A stretch of DNA of 64,000 nucleotides from Pseudaestuariivita atlantica (lineage in GTDB: Bacteria; Pseudomonadota; Alphaproteobacteria; Rhodobacterales; Rhodobacteraceae). A program made the position numbers and the translations under genes. Where the stretch lies: contig NZ_AQQZ01000004.1 of assembly GCF_001205715.1 (NCBI RefSeq), forward strand, positions 310,001-374,000. The letters are read 5' to 3'. Shown here one piece after another: positions 38,634 to 46,960 of the stretch (positions within the stretch are counted from its first letter, which is position 1; each line of letters opens with the position of its first letter). Under the pieces are notes generated by a model. It was not told the origin of the DNA and did no database searches. It saw only the letters and a program-made list of their open reading frames with translations.

Positions 38634-39380
38634 ATGAACGACGACCAGACCACGCATTTCGGCAACCTGACGGTGCGCGAAGAGGACAAGGCCGGGCTGG
38701 TTCAGGGTGTGTTCGGGTCGGTCGCCTCGAAATACGACATCATGAACGACGTGATGTCGGTGGGCATCCACCGGCTTTGGAAAGACGCGATGATGGACTG
38801 GCTGGCGCCCCGCGCCGGGCAGCGGCTGCTTGACGTGGCGGGTGGCACCGGTGACATCGCGTTTCGCTTTCTGAAACGGGCGGGGCATGGGAATGCGACG
38901 GTTCTCGACCTGACCGAGCCGATGCTGATCGAAGGCCGCAACCGGGCCGAGGCCGAGCGGTTGGCCGACAGCCTCGATTGGGTGGTCGGTGATGCGATGG
39001 CCCTGCCGTTTCCGGACAACAGTTTCGACGTCTACACGATCAGCTTCGGCATCCGGAACGTCACCCGGCCGCAGGAGGCCTTGAACGAGGCATTTCGCGT
39101 GTTGCGGCCCGGCGGGCGGTTGATGGTCCTGGAATTCAGCCAGATCCCGAACGATCTGATGCAATGGGCCTATGACCGGTACAGTTACAACGTGATCCCT
39201 GCCATGGGGCAGGTGATCGCGAACGACCGCGACAGTTACCAGTACCTCGTCGAGTCGATCCGCAAGTTTCCCGACCAGGAGACTTTCCTTGGCATGGTGC
39301 GCGACGCGGGGTTCGAACAGGCGCGATACCGCAACCTGTCCATGGGGATCGCCTGCCTGCATTCGGGGTGGAAACTGTGA
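38634..39380 (+). CDS. ubiE: Demethylubiquinone C-methyltransferase UbiE
   Basis: UbiE (248 aa) methylates the ubiquinone precursor ring (and menaquinone precursors where present) with SAM. Start ATG 38634 gives [19 protein letters not shown]. The family opening [23 protein letters not shown] loop [16 protein letters not shown], and [20 protein letters not shown] are clear. ubiB follows 38 bases later; mutM-ubiE-ubiB is a common roseobacter arrangement. Confidence 0.97.
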   Translation: MNDDQTTHFGNLTVREEDKAGLVQGVFGSVASKYDIMNDVMSVGIHRLWKDAMMDWLAPRAGQRLLDVAGGTGDIAFRFLKRAGHGNATVLDLTEPMLIEGRNRAEAERLADSLDWVVGDAMALPFPDNSFDVYTISFGIRNVTRPQEALNEAFRVLRPGGRLMVLEFSQIPNDLMQWAYDRYSYNVIPAMGQVIANDRDSYQYLVESIRKFPDQETFLGMVRDAGFEQARYRNLSMGIACLHSGWKL

Positions 39381-39418
39381 AGGTGCTGCTCATCCGCCCT
39401 GATGGGCGGCCTCGCTAG

Positions 39419-40957
39419 ATGCGCGGCCCACACAATATCGTCCGGCTGATCCGCACCGGCGCGACGCTGGTACGGACGGGTGCGATGAACGTCGTACTTG
39501 ATGCCTTCGATGCGCCGCGCCCGTTGCGGGCCGTGGCCTGGGTGCTGGGCTGGCCGTTCCAGTGGCTGGGCTATCGCGGCGATCCGTCGATGCCGCCCGC
39601 GACCCGCGCGCTGACGGCGCTGGGCCCGGCCTATATCAAGTTCGGTCAGGTTCTGTCGACGCGGCCCGACGTGGTGGGTGCGGAACTGGCCCAGCAATTG
39701 CGCGTGCTGCAGGACAAGCTGCCGCCCTTTTCTATCGGCGAAGCCAAGAAGGCGATCGCGCGCGAATTGGAGGTCGATGCCGACACCGTTTTTTCCGAAT
39801 TGTCCGAACCGGTTGCCGCGGCCTCCATCGCGCAGGTGCACAAGGCGCGGCTGCGGGACACGGGTGAGACGGTGGCCGTCAAGGTGCTTCGGCCGGGGAT
39901 CGAACGGGCGTTCCGCAAGGATGTGGACGCCTTCTATCTTGCCGCGCGGATCATCGAGATCGCCGCACCGCAGGCGCGCCGCCTGCGCCCGATGGACGTG
40001 ATCGAGCATTTCGACGGCGTCGTGCAGGGGGAACTGGACCTCCGGCTTGAATCCTCGGCGGCAAGTGAGTTCGCGGCGAACACTGCCAATGACAAGGGCT
40101 TCCAGTTGCCCAAGATCATCTGGCCCTATTCGGGTCGGCGCGTGATGACGCTGGGCTGGGCCGAAGGCGTGCCGATGGGCGACAACGACGCGATCGATGC
40201 GGCGGGCCATGACCGGCGCGACCTGGCCGCGCGGGTCCTGCAGTTGTTCCTCAACCACGCGCTGCGCGACGGCTATTTCCACGCGGATATGCACCAGGGC
40301 AACCTGAAGGTCGCGCCGAACGGGGACATCATCGCCTACGATTTCGGGATCATGGGCCATATCGATGAATACACCCGCCGCGTCTATGCCGAGATCCTGT
40401 TCGGGTTCATCCGCAAGGATTACAAACGCGTCGCCGAGGTCCATTTCGAGGCCGGATACGTGCCCGCCGACAAGGACGTGGACGAATTCGCGCGCGCCCT
40501 GCGAGCTGTCGGTGAGCCGATTTTTGGAATGGATGCCACGAAAATCAGCATGGGCCGCCTGCTGTCCTACCTGTTCGAGGTGACCGAGCGATTCGGCATG
40601 GAAACGCGGACCGAACTGATCCTGCTGCAGCGCACCATGGTGGTGGTCGAAGGGGTCGCGCGGTCTCTCGACCCGCATATGAACATCTGGCAGGTCGCGC
40701 AGCCCATCGTGGAAACCTATATCCGCAGGTCCATCGGTCCCGCCGCGCTTGTGCGGGATCTAGCAAAGACGGCGCTGGTCCTGTCCCGGTTCGGCCCGCG
40801 ACTGCCGGAACTGATGCAGGACGTGCTTGTCAGGCAGGCAAATCCGCAACCGGAAGCGCCGTCGCGCATGCGATTGAGGGTCGGTCTGCTGTGGGCCTTG
40901 GGCGGGATCGCGCTTGGCGTGTGTTTGTCCTTTCTTATTCTCTTGGGTGCAGGTTAA
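39419..40957 (+). CDS. ubiB: Ubiquinone biosynthesis accessory kinase-like protein UbiB
   Basis: UbiB (512 aa) is a membrane-associated atypical kinase/ATPase needed for ubiquinone biosynthesis. The ABC1-type fold is marked by LGPAYIKFGQVLSTRPDVVG (KxGQ motif), the Ala-rich loop (PVAAASIAQVHKA) with the catalytic Lys in VAVKVLRPGIERAF, and HADMHQGNLKVAPNGDIIAY with DFG (AYDFGIMG). A C-terminal hydrophobic tail (residues about 485-511) fits membrane attachment. It is co-directional with ubiE. Confidence 0.95.
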   Translation: MRGPHNIVRLIRTGATLVRTGAMNVVLDAFDAPRPLRAVAWVLGWPFQWLGYRGDPSMPPATRALTALGPAYIKFGQVLSTRPDVVGAELAQQLRVLQDKLPPFSIGEAKKAIARELEVDADTVFSELSEPVAAASIAQVHKARLRDTGETVAVKVLRPGIERAFRKDVDAFYLAARIIEIAAPQARRLRPMDVIEHFDGVVQGELDLRLESSAASEFAANTANDKGFQLPKIIWPYSGRRVMTLGWAEGVPMGDNDAIDAAGHDRRDLAARVLQLFLNHALRDGYFHADMHQGNLKVAPNGDIIAYDFGIMGHIDEYTRRVYAEILFGFIRKDYKRVAEVHFEAGYVPADKDVDEFARALRAVGEPIFGMDATKISMGRLLSYLFEVTERFGMETRTELILLQRTMVVVEGVARSLDPHMNIWQVAQPIVETYIRRSIGPAALVRDLAKTALVLSRFGPRLPELMQDVLVRQANPQPEAPSRMRLRVGLLWALGGIALGVCLSFLILLGAG

Positions 40958-40989
40958 ACTGATCCTATTGAAGTTGTGGAGCATTTCAC

Positions 40990-41994
40990 ATGACGCGCAC
41001 CGCACTGGTGACCGGAGCCGCCGGCTTCATCGGATTTCACCTGTCTTCACGGCTCTTGGCCGACGGGTGGCGCGTCATCGGGCTCGACAACATGTCGTCC
41101 TACTACGATCCGGCCCTGAAAGACGCGCGCCTCGCCCAACTGGAAGCGCATGACGGGTTCATTCCTGTCATCGCCGCGCTCGAAGAACCGGGCGTCATCC
41201 TGGATGTCATGTCCGAGTATACGCCCGACACGGTCATCCACCTCGCGGCGCAGGCTGGTGTTCGGTACTCGATCGAATCGCCGCGGTCCTACGTCCAGTC
41301 GAACCTGTGCGGTACGTTCGAAGTGATCGAAGCGGCGCGCGCGCATCCGCCGCGCCACTTGCTGCTGGCGTCGACCAGTTCCGCCTATGGTGCGAATACC
41401 GAGATGCCGTATCGCGAAACGATGCAGGCCGATCACCAGATGTCGTTCTACGCTGCGACCAAGCGCGCGACCGAAGCGATGGCCCATTCCTATGCCCACC
41501 TTTATGGCCTGCCGACCACGATGTTCCGGTTCTTCACCGTCTACGGGCCGTGGGGCCGCCCGGACATGGCGCTGTTCAAGTTCGTGAAGGCCGCGATGCA
41601 GGGTCAGGCGATCGACGTTTACAACAACGGCGACATGATGCGCGACTTCACCTATGTCGATGACCTTGTCGAAGGAATCCTGCGGCTGATTGACGTGACG
41701 CCTGTCGTGGGCTCGCCGGTTGGCGATGCTGATTCGCTCTCGCCCGTTGCCCCATGGCGGGTTGTGAACATCGGAAACGGCGCGCCGGTGAACCTGCTGG
41801 ACTTCGTTCAGGCGATCGAGGACGCGCTGGGCACACCCATCACGAGGAACATGATGCCGATCCAGCCGGGGGACGTTCCGGCGACCTGGGCGGACACGAC
41901 CTTGCTGACGGATCTTGTGGGGCCGCTGCCCCGGACCGATCTGAAAACCGGCGTAACGCGGTTCGTGGACTGGTACCGCAAACATCAGGTCTGA
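40990..41994 (+). CDS. NAD-dependent epimerase, probable UDP-glucuronate 4-epimerase
   Basis: A 334-residue short-chain dehydrogenase-type epimerase. The NAD loop is TGAAGFIGFHLSSRL. The family's IHLAAQAGVRYSIESP, Ser-x-x-Tyr-Gly STSSAYGANTEMPY, and catalytic YAATK motif are present. The pattern is closest to UDP-glucuronate 4-epimerases, which make UDP-galacturonate from the product of the UDP-glucose dehydrogenase at 22400. It lies 32 bases after ubiB but is not functionally related to it. Confidence 0.9.
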   Translation: MTRTALVTGAAGFIGFHLSSRLLADGWRVIGLDNMSSYYDPALKDARLAQLEAHDGFIPVIAALEEPGVILDVMSEYTPDTVIHLAAQAGVRYSIESPRSYVQSNLCGTFEVIEAARAHPPRHLLLASTSSAYGANTEMPYRETMQADHQMSFYAATKRATEAMAHSYAHLYGLPTTMFRFFTVYGPWGRPDMALFKFVKAAMQGQAIDVYNNGDMMRDFTYVDDLVEGILRLIDVTPVVGSPVGDADSLSPVAPWRVVNIGNGAPVNLLDFVQAIEDALGTPITRNMMPIQPGDVPATWADTTLLTDLVGPLPRTDLKTGVTRFVDWYRKHQV

Positions 41995-42040
41995 CCACCG
42001 GCCTGCAGATTTACAGTTAAAAACTGCCGAAAACAGAAAA

Positions 42041-42064
42041 CGGCGACCCCCGAGGGGGCCGCCG
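42041..42064 (-). terminator. Terminator after the 58-residue gene
   Basis: An inverted repeat (42041-42051 with 42054-42064; GC-rich, one G-T pair) followed on the minus strand by a TTTTCTGTTTTC-type tract (complement of 42029-42040). It lies 27 bases beyond the 42092 stop and may also serve the convergent epimerase gene. Confidence 0.8.
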
Positions 42065-42091
42065 CCTTCAATGACTCAAAGGGCGTCCGAC

Positions 42092-42268
42092 TTAGTCGGT
42101 GCCCGAAGAAGCTGCAACTGCGATTGCGAGGAACGCGATGCCCAGTGCGATGTACAGCGGGTCAGCGATGCCTTGCGTAGCAACGAACGGATCGGTCGAT
42201 GCTTGCTGAGCGGCGGCCGGAACGGCAGCCACAGCAGCGATAGCAGCAGCAATCGAAAACTTTTTCAT
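42092..42268 (-). CDS. Small secreted or membrane peptide, 58 residues, unknown function
   Basis: ATG at 42268 with a GGAGAGCA stretch 5 bases upstream opens a 58-codon frame. The first 20 residues form a clean signal peptide (MKKFSIAAAIAAVAAVPAAA). The mature part (QQASTDPFVATQGIADPLYI) leads into one hydrophobic helix and ends SSGTD. It has its own terminator. The mature product would be about 38 residues, with a single membrane span near its C-terminus. I do not recognise a family. It is the last gene before the photosynthesis cluster. Confidence 0.7.
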   Translation of the reverse strand: MKKFSIAAAIAAVAAVPAAAQQASTDPFVATQGIADPLYIALGIAFLAIAVAASSGTD

Positions 42269-42661
42269 ATTGCTCTCCAGACTTGATGTGCAGAAAAACT
42301 CCACAGCCCGGTTCTACACTTCTTCTTCGGTCACGGCAAACGACTAATTTTCTGGCGGCATCTCGGCAGATTCCTGCCGGGAGAACGGGGAGTTACCCGC
42401 CATTCGCGCCCTCTTTGAATCGTACCGAACAGGGCATGTCCCCATTCAATCAGGAATATGCGTTTTTGGTCAGGTGGTTACGATATCTTGAGGCCCGAAA
42501 ATCGCTTCGCAACGGTGCATCGGTTGCACGCTTCAACCATTGCCCGAGAATTGAATGGGCCGGGTTGTGTTGGTGCAGGAATGCTGCACACGCGAAAAAG
42601 TCGCGAAGAATGCGCGGGAACGCTGCCTGCCATGCATCATTTTGCTGCTTTTTTGGGCAAA
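42269..42661. other. Intergenic region upstream of the 58-residue gene
   Basis: 393 bases with no supported gene. The left end should hold the promoter of the 58-residue peptide gene. A small perfect stem (CGGCAG/CTGCCG, 42364-42369 with 42374-42379) is present. The base composition is less GC-rich than the flanks. The right end is downstream of bchO, where no convincing terminator with a T tract was found. Confidence 0.4.
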
Positions 42662-43531
42662 TCAGTCAGGCAGGTACGGCAGAATCCAGCCCAAGACGCG
42701 TTCGGCGTCTTCCTCGTGGGCAAGATGCCCAAGCTCGGGATGCAGGATCGCCTGCCCTTGCCGGAGGCGTTTCGCCGCCTCGACCGAGGTGATGGCGGGC
42801 ACCGACCGGTCGCCTTCGGTTGCGAACAGCGTGACGTCGGACGGATGTTCGCCAAGGCTTTCCAGCAATGGGTCGAGGTCCCATTGCGCCATCATCTGAA
42901 GCGTGCCCGACACATGATCCGGATCGGCGGCGAGATGGCGGTAGAGTTCCAGACCTTCGGGATCGAGCGTGCTGCCGGTGCTTTCGATCAGCCGCGCGAT
43001 CTGCCGCGCCTGCCCGACTTGCCGGGCCACGAGGCGAGGGACCAGCGGCGCGGCGGCGAGAACCTGTGCAAGCATCGGGAAAAGCACTCCGGCCAGACCG
43101 GGAAACGCGCCCAGCGCGGCGTTCAGCCCGATCACCGGCACGCCTCGCAATGGCCCGCGCCGCGCCGCTTCCAAGGCGACCGCCGCCCCGGCGGAATGCC
43201 CGATGATCGTGGCGGGCCGCCATTCCTGCGCGGTGCACAAGGATGTCACGTCCTCCGCCATCGCGGTCAGGCCGGACCTGTGACGCGCGCCGAGCGTTGT
43301 GAACCCGTGCCCCGGCAGGTCGAGCGTTTTGACGCGAAAGCGGTCAGACAAAAGCGTGAACAGGTGCCGCCACGAATGGGTGCTTGCCCCCGCTCCATGC
43401 AGCAAAAGGATGTCCCGTTTTTCGGTGTCCGGCGAACAACTGGCCTGAACGTGCCAGCGATGCACCGGTCCCGCGATGCGGGTGGAGGCCTCGCGATGCG
43501 GCCATCCTTCAAGGTCTCGCGGCCAGTGCAT
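42662..43531 (-). CDS. bchO: Magnesium chelatase accessory protein BchO
   Basis: BchO (289 aa) is an alpha/beta hydrolase-fold protein encoded with the magnesium chelatase genes in purple bacteria; its exact role is not established. Start ATG 43531 (MHWPRDLEGWPHREASTRIA) overlaps the bchD stop by one base. The fold is marked by ILLLHGAGASTHSWR (oxyanion strand), the nucleophile elbow GHSAGAAVALE (Ser), and a C-terminal HPELGHLAHEEDA with the His. It is the last gene of the minus-strand group crtA-bchI-bchD-bchO. Confidence 0.93.
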   Translation of the reverse strand: MHWPRDLEGWPHREASTRIAGPVHRWHVQASCSPDTEKRDILLLHGAGASTHSWRHLFTLLSDRFRVKTLDLPGHGFTTLGARHRSGLTAMAEDVTSLCTAQEWRPATIIGHSAGAAVALEAARRGPLRGVPVIGLNAALGAFPGLAGVLFPMLAQVLAAAPLVPRLVARQVGQARQIARLIESTGSTLDPEGLELYRHLAADPDHVSGTLQMMAQWDLDPLLESLGEHPSDVTLFATEGDRSVPAITSVEAAKRLRQGQAILHPELGHLAHEEDAERVLGWILPYLPD

Positions 43532-45153
43532 TACAGCGCGTCCGCGACAACGTCCGAAATCTGGCTGGCCTGCGCGCGGGGCAGCGGGACGTAGGTGGCA
43601 TGCATGTTCCGCGCCAGTTCCGCGAGCGGGGCTTGCGGACGCGCGCCGGTGTCGATCACCAGCGTGTCGATTCGCGACGCGGCAAGGTGCCGGGCCACCT
43701 GTTGCGCATCCTCGCTCGCCTTGGTTCGGTTGGCGGTACCGTCGATGGCGATATTGCCGCGCCCGTCCGTCAGCAGGATCATCTGGGGCGTCATCCCGCG
43801 GCTGCGCGCGTGCAATGCCTGCCGCAGGCCGGCCTCCATCCCCGTGGCCAGCGGCGTGCCGCCCCCGCCGGGCAGCGCGGCAAGCTGGCGTTTCGCCTGC
43901 ACCAGCGACCGGGTTGGCGGCAGGATCGTGTCGGCCTGTTCCTTGCGGAACGCCACCAGCGCCACGTGATCGCGCCGCGCATAGGCGCGTGCCAGCACCA
44001 GTTCGATTGCGCCCTTCACCTCTCCCAGCCGCGCCATCGCGGACGACCCCGACGCATCGACGGTAAAGACAAGGACCCGGTCCGCACGCTCTTCCATCCG
44101 CTGCACATGCAGGTCCGATGGGCGCAGGATCACGCCGGTCCGGTCCGGAGCGGCCCGGTGGCGCAGGGTTTGCCAAGGGATCGCGGCGCGCAAGGTTGCA
44201 ACCAGGTCAAGCCGGGCATGTCCGTCCGGCGCTCCTGCCTTCGCGGGCAGGGGGCGGCCCCGGCGGTTGCCACGCCGTTTCGCGCCCGACCCCGAAAACC
44301 CGCGCCCGGCCTTGCCGAGGGTGGGTGGAGTGTCCAACAGCCCGTCTGGCAAGCGCGCGCGCACGGCGTCGATCACCATGTCATCAAGCGGGCGGCTGCC
44401 GCCCGTGTCACCATCGTTGGCGCATTCTTCCTGCTTGGGCGTCTCCTCTGCCGGCGAGTCCTCGTCCATCTCTTCGGGCAAGGTCAGGGCGCGCGGTGCC
44501 AGAACCAGCGCCGCCGCCTGCGCGACATCGGCTTCCGTCACCTCATCCCCATCGGCAAGGGCACGCGCCGCACCAAGGGCAAGAAGCACCGGACGTACGC
44601 CGGGTATGCCAAGCCTTGCCGCGATCAGGGCAAGCGTGGCTTCGGGATCTTCCACAACTGCCGTTGCCGGACTGTCCGGAGTCGTTTCCCCGATCTCCCG
44701 CATCGACAGGCCGGTCAGGTCGCACAAGAACGCGACGCGGTCGGTCAGGAAGAGCGGCGGGCTCTCCTCGGCCTCTGCCGATTCGTCGATTAGGATGAGG
44801 GGAGGCGCGCCACCGTCGTCCATCGCCTGCGCGATGATCGCCGCCGTTTGCGGTTCAAGCCGTTCGGCCGATGCGACGATCAACGGGGCCTCCTGCTGCA
44901 ACAGGCCCCGCCTGTGCACCGCGCGCCCGGCGGCAAGCGTTGCCACCGGGTCGATGCCGCCCGTCAGCGCGGCCGCCGGCATCGATGGTGTCCAGCGTGT
45001 TGTCTTCGGAAACGTATCGGCAACGGCCTGCATCGCCGCGTCGTACACCGGGCCGGGCCGCATTTTCAGAACAAGACCGTGCAATCCGGGTGCGCGGTTC
45101 AACGCGCCAAGCGCGACGACGGTGTCAGACCAGCAGGTGCTTGCGCCGGTCAT
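43531..45153 (-). CDS. bchD: Magnesium chelatase subunit D
   Basis: BchD (540 aa) is the platform subunit that joins the BchI AAA+ ring and the BchH porphyrin subunit for Mg insertion into protoporphyrin IX. The N-terminal AAA-like half lacks a proper Walker A motif, as is usual for BchD. An acidic, Pro-rich linker (EEMDEDSPAEETPKQEE) follows. The C-terminal integrin-I/VWA domain has the MIDAS motif VFTVDASGSSAMARL and LLTDGRGNIAIDG. It overlaps bchI by four bases and bchO by one. Confidence 0.96.
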   Translation of the reverse strand: MTGASTCWSDTVVALGALNRAPGLHGLVLKMRPGPVYDAAMQAVADTFPKTTRWTPSMPAAALTGGIDPVATLAAGRAVHRRGLLQQEAPLIVASAERLEPQTAAIIAQAMDDGGAPPLILIDESAEAEESPPLFLTDRVAFLCDLTGLSMREIGETTPDSPATAVVEDPEATLALIAARLGIPGVRPVLLALGAARALADGDEVTEADVAQAAALVLAPRALTLPEEMDEDSPAEETPKQEECANDGDTGGSRPLDDMVIDAVRARLPDGLLDTPPTLGKAGRGFSGSGAKRRGNRRGRPLPAKAGAPDGHARLDLVATLRAAIPWQTLRHRAAPDRTGVILRPSDLHVQRMEERADRVLVFTVDASGSSAMARLGEVKGAIELVLARAYARRDHVALVAFRKEQADTILPPTRSLVQAKRQLAALPGGGGTPLATGMEAGLRQALHARSRGMTPQMILLTDGRGNIAIDGTANRTKASEDAQQVARHLAASRIDTLVIDTGARPQAPLAELARNMHATYVPLPRAQASQISDVVADAL

Positions 45154-46157
45154 GCCATCACGTCAGCCAGCACCCGTTCCACGCGGGAGGATGACCCGGC
45201 ATCGTCCAGGGGATCGCGGCGCAGGCGGTGCGACAGGGCAATCGGGGCCACGACCGTCACATGGTGATGCGCAACCTCGCTGGCGCCTTCAAAGGCCGCC
45301 AGCGCTCGCGCCGCGCGCAGCAGCGTCAATTCACCTCGCAGGCCGTCGGATCCGAGTGCGATGCACAGACGCGCGCAGGTTTCGAGCACATCGTCGCCCA
45401 CGTCGTAAGAGGCGATGGTCTCGCGTGCCTTCACGATCCGGTCGCGCACGATCGCATCGGCTGTGTGCCAGTCATTTGTAAACCCGGCTGGATCACGGTC
45501 GAACGCGTCGCGGCGGCGGATGACTTCGACACGTTCCGCCATGTTCGTGGGTGAGGTCACCTCGACCGACAGCCCGAACCGGTCCAGAAGCTGGGGACGC
45601 AGGTCACCTTCTTCCGGGTTGCCGGATCCGACCAGCACGAAACGCGCGGGATGGCGGATCGACAGGCCGTCACGTTCGACGACATTCTCGCCCGATTGCG
45701 CGACGTCCAGCAGAAGATCGACAATGTGGTCCTCTAGCAGGTTGACCTCGTCGATATAAAGGTAACCGCGGTTCGCCTGTGCAAGCAGACCCGGTTCAAA
45801 CGCCTTCTCGCCACGGGTCAGCGCCCGTTCGATATCCAGCGCGCCGGTGACCCGGTCCTGGCTGACGCCAAGGGGCAGATCAACGACAGGCGTTGGGACG
45901 GCATGCGTCTCTGTTCCCGCGTTTTGGACCCATTCCGGCACATCCTCGGCCTGATCCGAGTTGACGGGGCATCCGGCGATCACGTCGATGGGAGGCAGAA
46001 GCGCAGCAAGCGCGCGGACGGCAGTGGATTTGCCGGTGCCACGGTCCCCGAAGACGAGGACACCTCCGATGGTCGGGTCGATGGCGGTGAGGATCATCGC
46101 GCGCTTCATGGCCTCCTGGCCGACGATCGCGGAAAAGGGGAAGACGTGGCGCATCAT
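45150..46157 (-). CDS. bchI: Magnesium chelatase subunit I
   Basis: BchI (335 aa) is the AAA+ ATPase that powers magnesium chelation. Start ATG 46157 overlaps the crtA stop (46154-46156) by four bases. The P-loop is FGDRGTGKSTAVRALAALLP (about residues 36-55), then the family TRGEKAFEPGLLAQANRGYL, Walker B YIDEVNLLEDHIVDLLL, and VGSGNPEEGDLRPQLLDRFG. The tail has the AAA+ lid region. Length matches other BchI proteins. Confidence 0.97.
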   Translation of the reverse strand: MMRHVFPFSAIVGQEAMKRAMILTAIDPTIGGVLVFGDRGTGKSTAVRALAALLPPIDVIAGCPVNSDQAEDVPEWVQNAGTETHAVPTPVVDLPLGVSQDRVTGALDIERALTRGEKAFEPGLLAQANRGYLYIDEVNLLEDHIVDLLLDVAQSGENVVERDGLSIRHPARFVLVGSGNPEEGDLRPQLLDRFGLSVEVTSPTNMAERVEVIRRRDAFDRDPAGFTNDWHTADAIVRDRIVKARETIASYDVGDDVLETCARLCIALGSDGLRGELTLLRAARALAAFEGASEVAHHHVTVVAPIALSHRLRRDPLDDAGSSSRVERVLADVMA

Positions 46158-46858
46158 GCTGCCTCCAACCGGTCGAGCGGGCTGGACCCGCCCCATGTCC
46201 CGTGATCGCCAAGGATGGCGAACCGGGCGTACAATTCCTCGCGGAACCACTTGCCTGCGCGCACCGCGCGGATGGCGCGCGCATGCGGCCCGTCCTGCCG
46301 GGCAAAGGCCGCCATGGCCTGCGCATCCGGCCAGATCGAGAACGTGACCTGGTGCAGCAGGGGCACTTCGCCGATCCCGATCTTGAAGGCCACGTTCGGG
46401 TCCGACCCGATCATCCGGCTGATATCCGGAACGCGCCGCCAGAACTGCGCGGCGATGCCGGGTTTGATCGTGGCGCGGGTCAACGCGGCAAGGGGGCCAT
46501 CGGACGTCTGGGTCGAGACCTCGAAAGGCGCCTGGCCCGCCCATGCGCCCGAACTGCGCGTTGCGGACAGGTACACTGTCCAGCTTTCGTCGGCCTTGCG
46601 GGCGTATCGCTGGAAGGAAGCGGAATGCTGGGTGCCGAATTGCGCGGTGGCGTGGTCGGGCCATGTCGCAAGGATCGCAACGGTTGCCATGTTCGCGGTC
46701 GGGGTAAACCCCTCTCCCTTGCCCGCGCCGCACAGTTTCCAGAACCCGATATCGGGGACGCGGGGAAGCAGGATGCGGCCAAGCCCCATCATGCCCAGCG
46801 CCCAGGCACGGGCGCGCCAGGTGTCGAAACGGTAGAGCGTGAGCGTGACCGTTTGGAT
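46154..46858 (-). CDS. crtA: Spheroidene monooxygenase CrtA (start codon atypical)
   Basis: CrtA (234 aa from the homologous start) is the heme-dependent ketolase that turns spheroidene into spheroidenone under oxygen. It shows the family block TLTLYRFDTWRARAWALGMM and, later, GIGEVPLLHQVTFSIWPD. Homology begins at IQTVTL, where an ATC (46856-46858) stands in place of the expected ATG, 8 bases after a GGAAGG. No ATG, GTG or TTG lies nearby in frame. The next upstream option is TTG 46918, which has no Shine-Dalgarno and would run through a PpsR site. An ATG at about 46867 is in another frame. The stop overlaps bchI. Confidence 0.85.
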   Translation of the reverse strand: MQTVTLTLYRFDTWRARAWALGMMGLGRILLPRVPDIGFWKLCGAGKGEGFTPTANMATVAILATWPDHATAQFGTQHSASFQRYARKADESWTVYLSATRSSGAWAGQAPFEVSTQTSDGPLAALTRATIKPGIAAQFWRRVPDISRMIGSDPNVAFKIGIGEVPLLHQVTFSIWPDAQAMAAFARQDGPHARAIRAVRAGKWFREELYARFAILGDHGTWGGSSPLDRLEAA

Positions 46859-46885
46859 GGGAGCATCCTTCCACTTTGTTCCAAC

Positions 46886-46944
46886 TGTCAGTCTAGAGTG
46901 ACATACTGATCGCGGCAAACACTAATTGTAAATCAAAGTAGACA
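46886..46944. promoter_or_regulatory. Pair of PpsR/CrtJ sites between crtA and crtI
   Basis: Two perfect TGT-N12-ACA sites at 46886-46903 (TGTCAGTCTAGAGTGACA) and 46927-46944 (TGTAAATCAAAGTAGACA), separated by 23 bases in the divergent crtA/crtI promoter gap. PpsR/CrtJ represses carotenoid and bch genes in the light or with oxygen in purple bacteria. The second site is 17 bases before crtI. Confidence 0.92.
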
Positions 46945-46960
46945 GCCTTAGGCTGCTCGC

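Noticed and set aside
46859-46918. TTG 46918 as the crtA start
   Set aside because: No Shine-Dalgarno upstream and it would place a PpsR operator inside the coding sequence; family homology begins 20 codons later.
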